DNA of 64,000 bases from Marinigracilibium pacificum (GTDB lineage: Bacteria > Bacteroidota > Bacteroidia > Cytophagales > Cyclobacteriaceae): NCBI RefSeq assembly GCF_012926615.1, contig NZ_JABBNU010000001.1, positions 310,001-374,000 on the forward strand. The letters are read 5' to 3'. Below are positions 1 to 7,776 of the stretch, in pieces (the first letter of the stretch is position 1; each line of letters begins with the position of its first letter). Made by a program: the position numbers and the translations under genes. Under the pieces are notes generated by a model. The model had not been told where the DNA came from. It saw only the letters and a program-made list of their open reading frames with translations, and made no database searches.

Positions 1-10
1 TATTCGCCTG

Positions 11-18
11 CAAAGATA
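11..18 (-). promoter_or_regulatory. -7 element for a gene leaving the left edge
   Basis: Read on the minus strand this is TATCTTTG, a full match to the Bacteroidota -7 consensus TAnnTTTG. Transcription would run leftwards out of the window, so the controlled gene is not visible. It makes the 1-222 region a likely divergent promoter region with the Na/Pi transporter gene. I see no coding sequence in 1-222. Confidence 0.45.
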
Positions 19-194
19 AAAGATAGGTTTTAATTCTCATTTATAGACAATATCATTAAAATGTTAAATTAAATATTTATTTTGATTCTGTAAATCAGCT
101 AGTTATTACTAATTATAAACTTAATGTTACCTGAATGTTAACAACAGACTAAGGCTTAACAATTATTTAATGGCACCTTTTCAAACACTCTTCT

Positions 195-202
195 TAGATT
201 TG
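195..202 (+). promoter_or_regulatory. -7 element of the Na/Pi cotransporter gene
   Basis: TAGATTTG matches TAnnTTTG and lies 20 bases before the ATG at 223, implying a leader of roughly 15 nt. This is the same spacing seen for several other genes in the window. No convincing -33 TTG is visible at the expected distance. Confidence 0.55.
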
Positions 203-222
203 CACCAGAAAAATTTAACAAT

Positions 223-1953
223 ATGCAACTTGGAATTTTAGACTTACTCGCAATACTCGGTTCACTGGGTATTTTCATCTACGGGATGAAAGTAATGTCG
301 GAGGGTATTCAAAACCTTGCCGGCGATAAGTTAAAAAACATTTTAGGGTACATGACCTCAAACAGATTTGGAGGTGTTGCTACCGGTTTTGTTACTACTA
401 GTTTAATTCAGTCATCATCAGCAACGACTGTGATGATCGTAAGTTTTGTGAACGCAGGACTCCTTAACCTAAGACAGGCCATAGGGGTGATTATGGGAGC
501 AAACATTGGAACAACCATGACAGCCGTTTTAATAACTGTCTTCGGGTTTTCAAAGTTCAGTGTTTCAGATTATACTTTGGTAGTAATTGCATTGAGCTTA
601 CCATTGATGTTCTCCAAGAAAAGTAACTTAAAATCTCTTGGAGAATTTTTATTTGGATTCGGTTTACTTTTTATGGGACTTGACATGTTAAAAGACAATG
701 TTCCAGATCTAAAAAGCAATCCGGATGCATTGGCATGGATTCAGAATATCAGTGATATGGGTTATGCCAGTGTAATAATTTTTGTGTTCATTGGTACACT
801 TATTACCGTTATTGTGCAGTCTTCAAGTGCTGCTATGGCAATTACATTGATAATGTGTGATCAGGGTTGGATTGCATTTGATGTTGCTGCTGCGTTAGTT
901 CTAGGTGAAAATATTGGTACAACCATTACAGCAAACCTTGCGGCAATGGTTGGTAATTCATATGCTAAAAGAGCTGCGCGAGCTCACTTCATTTTTAACG
1001 TATTTGGAGTAATATGGATGCTAGCTCTTTATCATCCATTTTTGAATTTGATAGATTACATTGTTGTTAACTATATAAAACTGCCATCACCATTTGTTGA
1101 TGCGAAATCTGTAAAATGGGCATTAACAATATTCCATATTTCGTTTAATGTTATCAACACATTTTTACTTGTATGGTTTGTTCCTTTAATAGAAAAGACT
1201 GTAATTAAAATGGTTCCGATCAAGGAAGATTCAGAAAGTGAACAATTCAAGTTGGAATATATTGGTACAGATATTATGAGAACGCCTGAGCTTTCTCTAA
1301 TAGAAGTAAGCAAGGAGTTAAGCAACTTCGGAGCCTTGACTAAAAAGATGTTCAACAAACTTAAGGATCAACGACATAGCACTAGATCAGCTGACTATGA
1401 GGGAGCATTTAACAAGATTCAGAAGTATGAGGAAATGACTGATAACTTTGAAGAAGAAATTACAGCATATCTTGTTAAACTATCTGAAGGTAGATTGAAT
1501 GTTGACACTTCTGCGAAGGTTGTAATAATGCATAGTGTAACAAACGACCTGGAAAGAATTGGAGATTCTATTCTTGACATTTCTAAAAACATCAATAGAC
1601 TTTATAAAAAGAAGCTGAAGCTTGATAATAAACAAAACAAGCGACTAGACGAACTTTCTGTTTTAGTAGAAGAAGCTTTTGATATCATGTTGGATAACCT
1701 TGAAAAGGGTACTTTCTCAATTGACCTTAATGAAGCAAGAAAGAAGGAGCAAGAAATTAATAAGTTAAGAAAAAGACTTCGTAAAGCTCAAATGAGAGTT
1801 ATTGAAGACCCGAATTATGAGGTAAAAGCAGGAATCTTGTTTAGGGATATTTATCAAGGTCTTGAGCACATGGCTGACCAGATATTTAGCGTTAACCTTG
1901 CACTGGCAGGAGAGAAATTTGACCTTGACGAGATTTTAGAAGAGGACATTTAA
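223..1953 (+). CDS. Na/Pi cotransporter family protein with PhoU-like C-terminal domain
   Basis: Predicted inner-membrane sodium-dependent phosphate transporter of the NptA/YjbB (PF02690) type, 576 aa. The family signature, two inverted QSSSA motifs, is present at residues 63-67 (QSSSATT) and 199-203 (QSSSAAM), each inside one of two related hydrophobic halves. About eight hydrophobic segments fill residues 1-320. Residues ~350-560 are soluble, charged and helical, as in the PhoU-like domain fused to many bacterial members. The ATG at 223 follows a good -7 element. The gene stands alone: no pho operon genes are adjacent, and the next gene has its own promoter. Transport of phosphate is inferred from the family; the ion is not provable from sequence. 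Confidence 0.9.
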   Translation: MQLGILDLLAILGSLGIFIYGMKVMSEGIQNLAGDKLKNILGYMTSNRFGGVATGFVTTSLIQSSSATTVMIVSFVNAGLLNLRQAIGVIMGANIGTTMTAVLITVFGFSKFSVSDYTLVVIALSLPLMFSKKSNLKSLGEFLFGFGLLFMGLDMLKDNVPDLKSNPDALAWIQNISDMGYASVIIFVFIGTLITVIVQSSSAAMAITLIMCDQGWIAFDVAAALVLGENIGTTITANLAAMVGNSYAKRAARAHFIFNVFGVIWMLALYHPFLNLIDYIVVNYIKLPSPFVDAKSVKWALTIFHISFNVINTFLLVWFVPLIEKTVIKMVPIKEDSESEQFKLEYIGTDIMRTPELSLIEVSKELSNFGALTKKMFNKLKDQRHSTRSADYEGAFNKIQKYEEMTDNFEEEITAYLVKLSEGRLNVDTSAKVVIMHSVTNDLERIGDSILDISKNINRLYKKKLKLDNKQNKRLDELSVLVEEAFDIMLDNLEKGTFSIDLNEARKKEQEINKLRKRLRKAQMRVIEDPNYEVKAGILFRDIYQGLEHMADQIFSVNLALAGEKFDLDEILEEDI

Positions 1954-2002
1954 TTTAACATAGCCTTAATTTTAAGGTTCAAAATCAGTAATAAAACGAC
2001 TC

Positions 2003-2010
2003 TACCTTTG
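2003..2010 (+). promoter_or_regulatory. -7 element of the HAMP-GAF sensor gene
   Basis: TACCTTTG is a full match to TAnnTTTG, 20 bases before the ATG at 2031. It shows that this gene is transcribed separately from the upstream transporter despite the gap of only 77 bp. Confidence 0.6.
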
Positions 2011-2030
2011 TGTTTTAAACTAAGACACAA

Positions 2031-4103
2031 ATGGAGAATTACTATAAGAAAAGTATCCAGGCAAAAGTATTTGCCTATGTATTTGGATTCTTTCTGGTCG
2101 TTTTATTACTGATTTTTCTTTTACTGTTCAATCAAGCTAAAGTTGGCCACCTCTCTAAAATAGAGTCAGACTTCAGGAATGTAGCATACAATGTTGAGAT
2201 TGCTGCCCATGCTCAATCAAAATTTATGATTGATGGACGCAAAGAGGAAAAATTCCTGACTAGCAGACAGTCTGATGATATTAAAATTGCCATGGAACAC
2301 CTAAAAATGGCATCTGAAACTCTCGATCAAATAGTGACCCTAAACCAAATTGACAATCAAGAATTAATTAAAAATGCATTAATTCTTAAAAAGTCGGTGA
2401 ATACATATCGGTCAAATCTAAAAGAACTAGTTAAGAAAATATTTTATCGTGGCTTTAAGGATCATGGCTTGGAGGGAACTATGAGAGACTATGTTCATCC
2501 ACTTCAAAAACTTGATGATCCAAATGAACAAATATTTGCTCTTTCACTTCGAAGACATGAAAAGGATTTCATGCTAAGAAAGGACTTGAAATATGTAGAT
2601 AAGATTTTACAAACCGCTGAGGAGTTCAGACAATACATTAAACAATCAAATGATGACCAGTTTATCATAGATCAAAAGACTGATATAATTAATAAGTATG
2701 TAGTCAATTTTAATAACATTGTTGAGATTGAGAAGGAAATCGGATTAACTGAAGACGAGGCTATTCGCGGTACTTTATCAAAAGCCAGACAGTCTTTTAC
2801 TCCAGTTCTTGATGTTATTGAAAAGGAGTTAAAACGAATTGAAAATGACACACAAAAATTTAGTCAGATTGTAATTGTCTCTTCTATTGCTTTCTGCATT
2901 CTCTTTACCTTTTTATTAGGTTATCAGTTTAGTAGAGTTATCACCAAACCAATAAAAAAATTAAATCGATTAATAAAAGAATATCATATCGGAGAGGAAA
3001 TTCCTGATTCTAAATTTGAGTCGTTATATAAAGAAGATGAAATGGGAAGTCTTGTCAAAAGCTTCCGGAACATGTACCTATCAGTAGAAGATAGTCTACA
3101 CGCTTCAATAAAAGCTCAGCAAGAGCTTAAAGTATTTGCTACTGAAATAGAAAATAAGAACAGATATTCAGAGTATTTAAATAAACTAATTAACTCGATA
3201 AACGGAAATTATAATAATACTTTGCGAGAGGTTGTAGAGGTTTCAGGAGCTCAACTCGGCGCGATTTACTCTTTGAGTGATAATAAGGAATTCATGGAAA
3301 TGGTTGCATGTTATGCTTTTTCCAGAAAGAAGTATACTTCTAAAGAGTTCACAAGAGGAGAGGGAATGGTTGGTGCAGCATGGTTAGAAAAAGAGCCAAT
3401 CTATCGAACTGAAATTCCGCAAAATTATATGAATATTACCTCCGGGCTAGGAGAAACAAAACCTTCATATTTAATAATTGTACCTCTGATCCATGAAGAT
3501 GAGGTTGTAGGAATATTGGAATTGGCCTTTTTAATTTCTCCACAAAAACTAATTGAGAACTTGCTTGTAGAGTTTGGAAATCGGCTTGCCTCTGAAATGC
3601 ACTTGTCTGCTCTACAAAAAGAAAAGACTCGTACATTAGAGTACTATGAAAACCTATTACAAGAAAAATCTTCCATGGTTGATATAAATAAAAATGAACT
3701 GATCAATGTTGGAACTCTTAACCTGATTGAAAGTGTATTTAATGGTATTATTATTACTAATGACTTCTTCGAAATACTTTTTTCTAATGAATGGATAAAA
3801 ACCAAATTAAACCTATATCCACAAGGAAACATATTTGATTTTATTAAAAAACGGGATATTAAAAAGGTTGAGCAGTTTTTATTCAAGATAAGCACTAATG
3901 ATTACTCAAAGAAGAATAAAAATATAGAGATTGAATTATCGGGTATGTTGGCCGATACTATAGTTTCATTAAGAGTAATTAAGTTTGACTACAACGGTGT
4001 TGTAAACTTAATGTGGTTATTTAATTCTATCGATTTTTATAAGGTTGAAGAATTAATTCAAAACCTAATTGATGGCCGATCTCTTTCAAATTCAAATGAT
4101 TGA
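2031..4103 (+). CDS. Membrane sensor with HAMP and GAF domains, no kinase output
   Basis: 690 aa. A short cytoplasmic N-terminus leads to TM1 (about 14-33), then a ~245-residue mostly helical extracytoplasmic region, TM2 (about 280-300), and a HAMP linker beginning at the ITKPIKKL segment. A GAF-like domain spans ~385-535 and a PAS-like tail ~550-690. I find no histidine-kinase H-box or ATPase motifs, no GGDEF/EAL, no methyl-accepting domain and no PP2C motifs. The protein therefore looks like a sensor that must act through a partner, or whose output domain I do not recognise. Nothing adjacent is an obvious partner. Domain boundaries are by eye; the HAMP is the most secure assignment and the C-terminal PAS-like call the weakest. 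Confidence 0.7.
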   Translation: MENYYKKSIQAKVFAYVFGFFLVVLLLIFLLLFNQAKVGHLSKIESDFRNVAYNVEIAAHAQSKFMIDGRKEEKFLTSRQSDDIKIAMEHLKMASETLDQIVTLNQIDNQELIKNALILKKSVNTYRSNLKELVKKIFYRGFKDHGLEGTMRDYVHPLQKLDDPNEQIFALSLRRHEKDFMLRKDLKYVDKILQTAEEFRQYIKQSNDDQFIIDQKTDIINKYVVNFNNIVEIEKEIGLTEDEAIRGTLSKARQSFTPVLDVIEKELKRIENDTQKFSQIVIVSSIAFCILFTFLLGYQFSRVITKPIKKLNRLIKEYHIGEEIPDSKFESLYKEDEMGSLVKSFRNMYLSVEDSLHASIKAQQELKVFATEIENKNRYSEYLNKLINSINGNYNNTLREVVEVSGAQLGAIYSLSDNKEFMEMVACYAFSRKKYTSKEFTRGEGMVGAAWLEKEPIYRTEIPQNYMNITSGLGETKPSYLIIVPLIHEDEVVGILELAFLISPQKLIENLLVEFGNRLASEMHLSALQKEKTRTLEYYENLLQEKSSMVDINKNELINVGTLNLIESVFNGIIITNDFFEILFSNEWIKTKLNLYPQGNIFDFIKKRDIKKVEQFLFKISTNDYSKKNKNIEIELSGMLADTIVSLRVIKFDYNGVVNLMWLFNSIDFYKVEELIQNLIDGRSLSNSND

Positions 4104-4140
4104 TGTAATTTTATGACCTGCAAAGAATTTTTCTAACTGC

Positions 4141-6234
4141 ATGTCAAGATTTTTTCAAACAAGTATTGAATTTATAAAGGGAGTTGGGCCTCAAAAAGCC
4201 GCAATGCTAGGTAAAGAGCTTGGAATTTTTACTTATGCAGACCTTATTCAGTACTATCCTTTCAGGTACGAAGATCGCTCTGTGTTTCATACAGTTTCTG
4301 ATTGCCGATATAAAGAAGGAGAAAATGTTCAGTTAAGAGGTTCGGTCAGATTTTTTGATACCATCGGGGAAGGAAGAAAAAAAAGACTTTCGGGTGAATT
4401 TTCAGATCACACGGGAACAATAGAATTAACCTGGTTTCAGGGTATTAATTGGGTGTTAAAAGCATTCAAGCCAGGAGTAAATTATATTGTGTATGGAAAA
4501 GTGGCTCGTTATGGCAGCAAATTTAGTATTGCCCACCCAGAATTTGAACCAGAAACAACTGCATCAACAAAACTTGGGCTGCAGCCGGTTTATAGTAGCA
4601 CAGAGTTACTCAGAAGGAAATATTTAGATAGTAAGGGAATTTCTAAAATTGTTCGATCGCTTCTTCAAAAAGCACTTACAGAAATACCTGAGACACTACC
4701 TGAGTCCATAAGAAAGAAATATAATCTTCCAGGTAAGGCAGAGAGCATAAGGCATATTCATTTTCCTGCAGATCAAAAGAAGCTTCAACTTGCCAGATAC
4801 CGACTTAAATTTGAAGAGCTATTTTATATCCAGCTTCGATTAATGAAGTTGAAGCTTCATAGGCAAGAAGCTTTTAAAGGATTAGTTCTTGATAAGACAA
4901 AGTTGCTTTCAGAGTTTTATGAGAAGCATCTTCCTTTTGACTTAACCGGAGCACAAAAAAGGGTTTTAAAAGAAATTTATAAAGACCTGAAGTCTGGTAA
5001 GCAAATGAACAGGCTTTTGCAAGGGGATGTAGGAAGTGGAAAAACCATTGTTGCATTTATTTCTTCATTATTAGCTATTAATAATGATGCTCAATGTGCA
5101 TTAATGGCTCCTACAGAAATTCTGGCAGATCAGCATTATCGGGGCTTAAAACCATTTGCTGATGAATTGGGGATTAGTATTGAGAAGCTTACTGGATCAA
5201 CAAAAAAATCTGATCGAAAAAAAATTCATGAAGGCCTGGTTTCAGGGCAGGTTAACATTTTAGTTGGCACCCATGCCCTTATAGAGGATACCGTACAATT
5301 TCAAAATCTCGGACTGGTAATTATTGACGAACAACATCGGTTTGGTGTTGCTCAAAGAGCCAAATTATGGCAGAAAAACATAAAGGCAGTGCCACATATT
5401 CTTGTTATGACAGCCACCCCAATTCCTCGTACTTTGGCCATGACTCTTTATGGTGACCTGGAAGTTTCGGTTATTGATGAACTTCCTGCCGGAAGGAAAC
5501 CCATTCAGACGATTCATCAGTATGATGCTCAACGATTAAAAGTTAATGCTTTCTTAAAAAAGGAATTAGAAGCCGGAAGACAAGTTTATATTGTTTATCC
5601 ATTAATTGAGGAATCTGAAAAACTTGATTACAAGGACTTGATGGATGGCTTTGAAAGTATCTCCCGTGCTTTTCCTGATTATCAAATAAGCATTGTTCAT
5701 GGTAAGCAAAAGCCAAAGGATAAGGATTTTGAAATGCAACGTTTCGTAAAGGGAGAAACGAGAATAATGGTAGCCACTACTGTTATTGAGGTAGGTGTGA
5801 ATGTGCCGAACGCAACAGTAATGGTTATCGAAAATGCTGAAAAATTTGGTTTGGCACAGTTGCATCAGTTGAGAGGCAGAGTGGGAAGAGGAGGTGATCA
5901 GAGCTATTGTATTTTAATGTCAAGCTATAAATTAAGCAAGGAAGCAAGAAAAAGATTAGACACAATGGTCAGAACAACTGATGGGTTTGAAATAGCAGAT
6001 GTGGACTTGCAATTAAGAGGGCCTGGAGACTTAATGGGAACACAGCAAAGCGGAGTTCTTGATTTGTTAATTTCAGATTTGGCTAAAGATGGACAAATTG
6101 TTCAATTGGCGAAAGAAGCGGCTTCTGACTTGATGAAATCAGATCCCGAACTTGTATCTACTGATAATCGTTTAATCCGAATACAGGTTGATTCGCAACA
6201 AAAAAACATATTTAATTGGAGTAGAATTAGTTAA
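4141..6234 (+). CDS. recG: ATP-dependent DNA helicase RecG
   Basis: 697 aa, the usual RecG length. RecG is a monomeric superfamily-2 translocase that remodels stalled replication forks and Holliday junctions. The N-terminal wedge (OB) domain covers ~1-190 and includes the KGVGPQKA segment. Walker A GDVGSGKT is at 296-303, the DEQH box at 396-399, then TATPIPRT. The C-terminal helicase lobe carries QLRGRVGRG and the RecG-specific LRGPGDLMGTQQSG near the end. ATG at 4141 is the natural start 37 bp after the previous stop. I see no strong -7 element immediately upstream, so it may be cotranscribed with the sensor gene. Confidence 0.97.
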   Translation: MSRFFQTSIEFIKGVGPQKAAMLGKELGIFTYADLIQYYPFRYEDRSVFHTVSDCRYKEGENVQLRGSVRFFDTIGEGRKKRLSGEFSDHTGTIELTWFQGINWVLKAFKPGVNYIVYGKVARYGSKFSIAHPEFEPETTASTKLGLQPVYSSTELLRRKYLDSKGISKIVRSLLQKALTEIPETLPESIRKKYNLPGKAESIRHIHFPADQKKLQLARYRLKFEELFYIQLRLMKLKLHRQEAFKGLVLDKTKLLSEFYEKHLPFDLTGAQKRVLKEIYKDLKSGKQMNRLLQGDVGSGKTIVAFISSLLAINNDAQCALMAPTEILADQHYRGLKPFADELGISIEKLTGSTKKSDRKKIHEGLVSGQVNILVGTHALIEDTVQFQNLGLVIIDEQHRFGVAQRAKLWQKNIKAVPHILVMTATPIPRTLAMTLYGDLEVSVIDELPAGRKPIQTIHQYDAQRLKVNAFLKKELEAGRQVYIVYPLIEESEKLDYKDLMDGFESISRAFPDYQISIVHGKQKPKDKDFEMQRFVKGETRIMVATTVIEVGVNVPNATVMVIENAEKFGLAQLHQLRGRVGRGGDQSYCILMSSYKLSKEARKRLDTMVRTTDGFEIADVDLQLRGPGDLMGTQQSGVLDLLISDLAKDGQIVQLAKEAASDLMKSDPELVSTDNRLIRIQVDSQQKNIFNWSRIS

Positions 6235-6245
6235 TATTCGACATG

Positions 6246-6262
6246 CATACTAATTTAGTATG
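6246..6262. repeat. 7-bp inverted repeat upstream of the SCP2 gene
   Basis: CATACTA-ATT-TAGTATG is a perfect 7+7 inverted repeat with a 3-base centre, 24 bp before the SCP2 start and just after recG. It could be an operator or a weak hairpin. No T-run follows, so it is not a standard terminator. Confidence 0.3.
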
Positions 6263-6285
6263 ACCAAAAATTAAGTTATAAAAAG

Positions 6286-6585
6286 ATGGACTTCAATAAA
6301 GCTACTGAATTTATTCAATCTAAAGCGACAAATGCTTCAGAGCCTTTGGGAAATAAAATTAAGTTTACTTTTCCGGAAGGTGTGATACATGTTAATGGTG
6401 ATCAAACTCCGATGGAAGTTTCTAATGATGATAAGGAAGCAGATTGCAACATCAAAATGAAGCTTGCAGATTTTCAAAAACTTATTAGTGGTGATCTAAA
6501 CCCGATGATGGCCGTAATGAGTGGTAAGATAAAAATTGAAGGTAATATGGGTGTAGCAATGAAGCTTACTCAACTAGTAAAATAA
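6286..6585 (+). CDS. SCP2 sterol-binding domain protein
   Basis: 99 aa, a single SCP2 fold (sterol carrier protein 2 / PF02036-like). The alternating beta pattern IKFTFPEGVIHVNG is followed by the typical C-terminal DFQKLISGDLNPMMAVMSGKIKIEGNMGVAMKL. The family binds lipids or acyl-CoA in a hydrophobic tunnel; the bacterial role is generally unknown. There is no signal peptide, so it is cytosolic. The beta-oxidation genes lie about 1.2 kb downstream but are separately transcribed, so a functional link is only suggestive. The gene ends in a bidirectional terminator shared with the convergent acetyltransferase. Confidence 0.85.
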   Translation: MDFNKATEFIQSKATNASEPLGNKIKFTFPEGVIHVNGDQTPMEVSNDDKEADCNIKMKLADFQKLISGDLNPMMAVMSGKIKIEGNMGVAMKLTQLVK

Positions 6586-6592
6586 TAAGGAG

Positions 6593-6613
6593 GCCGCTGA
6601 TTTATTCAGCGGC
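6593..6613. terminator. Bidirectional terminator between SCP2 and GNAT genes
   Basis: GCCGCTGA / TCAGCGGC, an 8-bp GC-rich stem with loop TTTAT, sits between two convergent genes. The loop contains the stop codon of the minus-strand gene. Confidence 0.7.
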
Positions 6614-7090
6614 TTTATCAAAAAAGGTTTCTATTCCCTCTTTTTCAACTTTGCAATTATACCATTCCGTTTCAACGTTAGCACCAAGCTTTTTATAAAA
6701 ATCAATAGCAGGGGTATTCCAATCTAAAACTTGCCACATCAATTGTTTGACTCCTAACTCCTGGCCCTTTTTTACATAAGCATTAAAAAGGTTAAGACCA
6801 TGACCCTCACCTCTTCGGTTTTCCGTCACAATCAAGTCTTCCAGATATAAGCAACGCCCTTTCCAGGTACTATACCTTATATAGTAGATTACTATGCCAA
6901 CAATTCTGTTAATTTCTGTGTCTTCAGCAACGATTAAACCAAAAGAAGGATCCTGACCAAATCCATCAATTTTCATTTCTTCAATGCTATTGATTACTTC
7001 TTCAGGAGCTCTTTCATATAGAGCTAATTCTTTCACAAGCTCAAATACCTGAGGGATGTCCTCTATTTTTCCATCTCTAATTTCAACCAT
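6602..7090 (-). CDS. GNAT family N-acetyltransferase (spermidine/diamine acetyltransferase-like)
   Basis: 162 aa. The GNAT acetyl-CoA-binding loop RRGEGHG is present. The core YSTWKGRCLYLEDLIV and the tail WNTPAIDFYKKLGA closely follow the spermidine/spermine (SSAT) and thialysine acetyltransferase branch. That branch transfers acetyl from acetyl-CoA to a primary amine of a polyamine or amino acid. The ATG at 7090 is preferred; a TTG two codons upstream at 7096 is the only extension. It is divergent from marR with ~230 bp between. The substrate is not determinable from sequence. Confidence 0.85.
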   Translation of the reverse strand: MVEIRDGKIEDIPQVFELVKELALYERAPEEVINSIEEMKIDGFGQDPSFGLIVAEDTEINRIVGIVIYYIRYSTWKGRCLYLEDLIVTENRRGEGHGLNLFNAYVKKGQELGVKQLMWQVLDWNTPAIDFYKKLGANVETEWYNCKVEKEGIETFFDKAAE

Positions 7091-7266
7091 GCTCAATGAT
7101 AATTAAAATGAGTGAAAACCAAAAAGTTGAATTGAATCAAATACTATCAATTTTCTATTATTTATTTAGCAACAAAATATTATTGCTTCAATCCGAAACA
7201 TCCCCATACTTTATATTATTAATTCACAACTCATTGAAATTTAAGGGAAAAAATTTTTTAATTATG

Positions 7267-7280
7267 TTATGCATGCATAA
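7267..7280. promoter_or_regulatory. Probable MarR operator: 14-bp perfect palindrome
   Basis: TTATGCATGCATAA is perfectly self-complementary. It ends 10 bp before the -7 element that starts marR, so it covers the position where the -33 contact of RNA polymerase would fall. MarR-family dimers bind such palindromes and commonly repress their own operon. This is a strong candidate autoregulatory site; binding is inference. Confidence 0.6.
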
Positions 7281-7290
7281 TAATTTTTTA

Positions 7291-7298
7291 TATATTTG
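7291..7298 (+). promoter_or_regulatory. -7 element of the marR/beta-oxidation operon
   Basis: TATATTTG matches TAnnTTTG and lies 21 bases before the ATG at 7320. Its last bases overlap a possible TTG start at 7296, which argues that the ATG at 7320 is the true start. Confidence 0.65.
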
Positions 7299-7319
7299 GA
7301 AACGATTGAAATTAACCCC

Positions 7320-7772
7320 ATGAAGAAAACTGAAAGTGTAGATTACTACATTAAGACTGCCTGGCATGCTATTGCTCGCATGTACAACCACCAGGCGGTA
7401 AAGGAAGACATCACGACATCGATCGGATTCGTATTGTTGAACATTGACACAGAATTTGGAACACCGGCAACCAAAATAGCTCCATTAATGGGGCTTGAAT
7501 CAAGAAGCCTTACCAGAATGCTGAAAAGTATGGAAGAGAAAGGGCTAATTGAACGTGTTCCAGATGAACATGACAAGCGTTCTGTAAGAATTATGCTTAC
7601 TCATTTGGGAAAAGAAAAGAAGGAAGTTTCCAAAAGAGTAGTAAAAGCATTCAATTATACTGTTTATGATGAAGTAGCTTCTGAAAAACTGGAAGTGTTC
7701 ATTGAAGTAATGCAACAAATACTATCGATCATTGAAGAAAACAACATTTACAAAGAAACAAACTCCCATTAA
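7320..7772 (+). CDS. MarR family transcriptional regulator
   Basis: 150 aa, normal MarR size. Winged-helix features are clear: the recognition region SRSLTRMLKSMEEKGLIERV, then the wing PDEHDKRSVRIMLTHLG, flanked by dimerisation helices. It leads an apparent operon: 4 bp separate it from the hydroxyacyl-CoA dehydrogenase gene, followed by thiolase and acyl-CoA dehydrogenase. It is therefore probably the regulator of fatty-acid degradation, perhaps sensing an acyl-CoA or other aromatic/lipid ligand as some MarR proteins do. A perfect palindrome in its own promoter suggests autorepression. ATG at 7320 was chosen over a TTG at 7296 that lies within the promoter element. Confidence 0.9.
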   Translation: MKKTESVDYYIKTAWHAIARMYNHQAVKEDITTSIGFVLLNIDTEFGTPATKIAPLMGLESRSLTRMLKSMEEKGLIERVPDEHDKRSVRIMLTHLGKEKKEVSKRVVKAFNYTVYDEVASEKLEVFIEVMQQILSIIEENNIYKETNSH

Positions 7773-7776
7773 GAAC

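Noticed and set aside
7096-7323. 75-residue plus-strand open frame between GNAT and marR
   Set aside because: It overlaps the marR promoter, palindrome and start, is strongly hydrophobic/low-complexity from AT-rich DNA, and has no family features.
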